DNA of 6,723 nucleotides from Sulfurovum sp. (lineage in GTDB: Bacteria > Campylobacterota > Campylobacteria > Campylobacterales > Sulfurovaceae): NCBI GenBank assembly GCA_026983895.1, contig JALSTF010000245.1, positions 1-6,723 of the forward strand, read 5' to 3'. The first letter of the stretch is position 1. Each line of letters opens with the position of its first letter. Shown here piece by piece: positions 6,253-6,723 of the stretch. The position numbers were made by a program, and so were the translations under genes. Under the pieces are notes generated by a model that was given only the letters and a program-made list of their open reading frames with translations, searched no databases and was not told the DNA's origin.

Positions 6253-6723
6253 CTACAGTTCCGGCTTCATAGCCGCCTGACACGCGACCTGTACTATCTC
6301 CACCTCGTCCGTGTCAATGCGTGCAGCGGTCAGCTTTCCGCCCCAGAGACAGCCGGTATCCAGGGCCAGGACATGTGCATCCTGGTAAAATCCCAGTGTG
6401 GACCAGTGGCCGAAAACGATCTTTAAGTCGATCTCCTTGCGGTTCTCGCATTCAAACCACGGCTTCATGCCTTTTGCTCTTACTTCAGGGGTCGGTGCGC
6501 CTTTTTGCTTGAAGTCGAGCCGGTGATCCTTGTAGCAGTAGCGCATACGGATAAAAGCGCTGAGAATGTACCGGTCTATATCTGTAGGTCTTGCACCTCT
6601 GTCAAAATACTCCACCCCCTCTGTAAACATCTTTTTCAGCCAGATATCCGCATCTTCGCCCTGAAGCTTCTCTTCGATACGTTTGGCATACATCATTGCC
6701 ATACCCAGATCGAACTCTGGTGA
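6253..6723 (-). CDS. apaH: Symmetrical bis(5'-nucleosyl)-tetraphosphatase ApaH, C-terminal part (N-terminus beyond the window)
   Basis: ApaH hydrolyses diadenosine tetraphosphate (Ap4A) symmetrically to two ADP and belongs to the PPP metallophosphatase fold. The frame stays open to the right edge. Translation before the Met at 6702 reads SPEFDLG, so this Met is internal, and about 156 of an expected 270-280 residues are visible. Numbered from the edge, family marks are RMRYC (59-63), followed by RLDFKQKG, PWF, the metal/phosphate motif FGHW (104-107) and LDTGCLWGG (121-129). All match the E. coli ApaH C-terminal half. The N-terminal metal motifs (GDxHG, GDxxDRG, GNHE) lie outside, so activity cannot be judged. 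It converges on the ligase gene, with its TAG (6253-6255 on the complement) directly abutting that gene's TAG. Confidence 0.93.
   Translation of the reverse strand, partial: SPEFDLGMAMMYAKRIEEKLQGEDADIWLKKMFTEGVEYFDRGARPTDIDRYILSAFIRMRYCYKDHRLDFKQKGAPTPEVRAKGMKPWFECENRKEIDLKIVFGHWSTLGFYQDAHVLALDTGCLWGGKLTAARIDTDEVEIVQVACQAAMKPEL

Noticed and set aside
6262..6275. Small hairpin CGGCT-TCAT-AGCCG at the convergent gene ends
   Set aside because: The stem has only 5 bp, no T-run follows on either strand, and it lies in apaH coding sequence. This is not enough for a terminator.
6505..6723. 72-codon + strand frame opposite apaH reaching the right edge
   Set aside because: It is antisense to well-conserved ApaH sequence, with no ribosome site or recognisable motif.

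Overview
The window looks like a core chromosomal segment of a Campylobacterota (Epsilonproteobacteria) genome. A Sulfurovum-like deep-sea or sulfidic-habitat relative is the best guess. Three things support this: the gene order PpiD-like protein–ftsA–ftsZ, known from Helicobacter (HP0977–HP0979) and Campylobacter (Cj0694–Cj0696); the pair UPF0323 lipoprotein–glutathionylspermidine-synthase-family protein, as in Campylobacter Cj0371–Cj0372; and a moderate GC content with AT-rich, -35-poor promoters. The genus is inferred, not proven.

Layout. Positions 1 to about 263 hold no gene. They form a highly palindromic, MITE-like element that folds on paper into a tight multi-branched junction: arm A 1-28/233-260, arm B 29-124, arm C 134-232. 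The element seems to run off the left edge. About 20 bp past its right end is a candidate sigma70 promoter (281-309) for an operon of three + strand genes: a membrane-anchored SurA_N/PpiD-like chaperone (341-1816), ftsA (1813-3192, TTG start, 4-nt overlap with the upstream stop) and ftsZ (3219-4379, strong Shine-Dalgarno). A second candidate promoter lies in an AT-rich patch inside the first gene (1598-1626) and could feed ftsAZ separately. A Rho-independent terminator (4413-4451) follows ftsZ, and its T-tract doubles as the upstream part of an extended -10 promoter (4451-4459).

That promoter probably drives a two-gene operon: a UPF0323 lipoprotein (4493-5071) and a GspS/YgiC-type ATP-grasp ligase (5071-6252), joined stop-to-start. 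The last gene, on the - strand, is the C-terminal part of apaH (6253-6723), cut by the right edge. Its stop codon directly abuts the ligase stop.

Functionally, FtsZ forms the division ring and FtsA tethers it to the inner membrane. The PpiD-like protein probably helps fold envelope proteins and is co-expressed with the divisome. The lipoprotein/ligase pair is conserved in the phylum but has no known role. ApaH removes Ap4A. Apart from the 5' palindromic element this is an ordinary housekeeping region, and I see no clear new multi-gene system.
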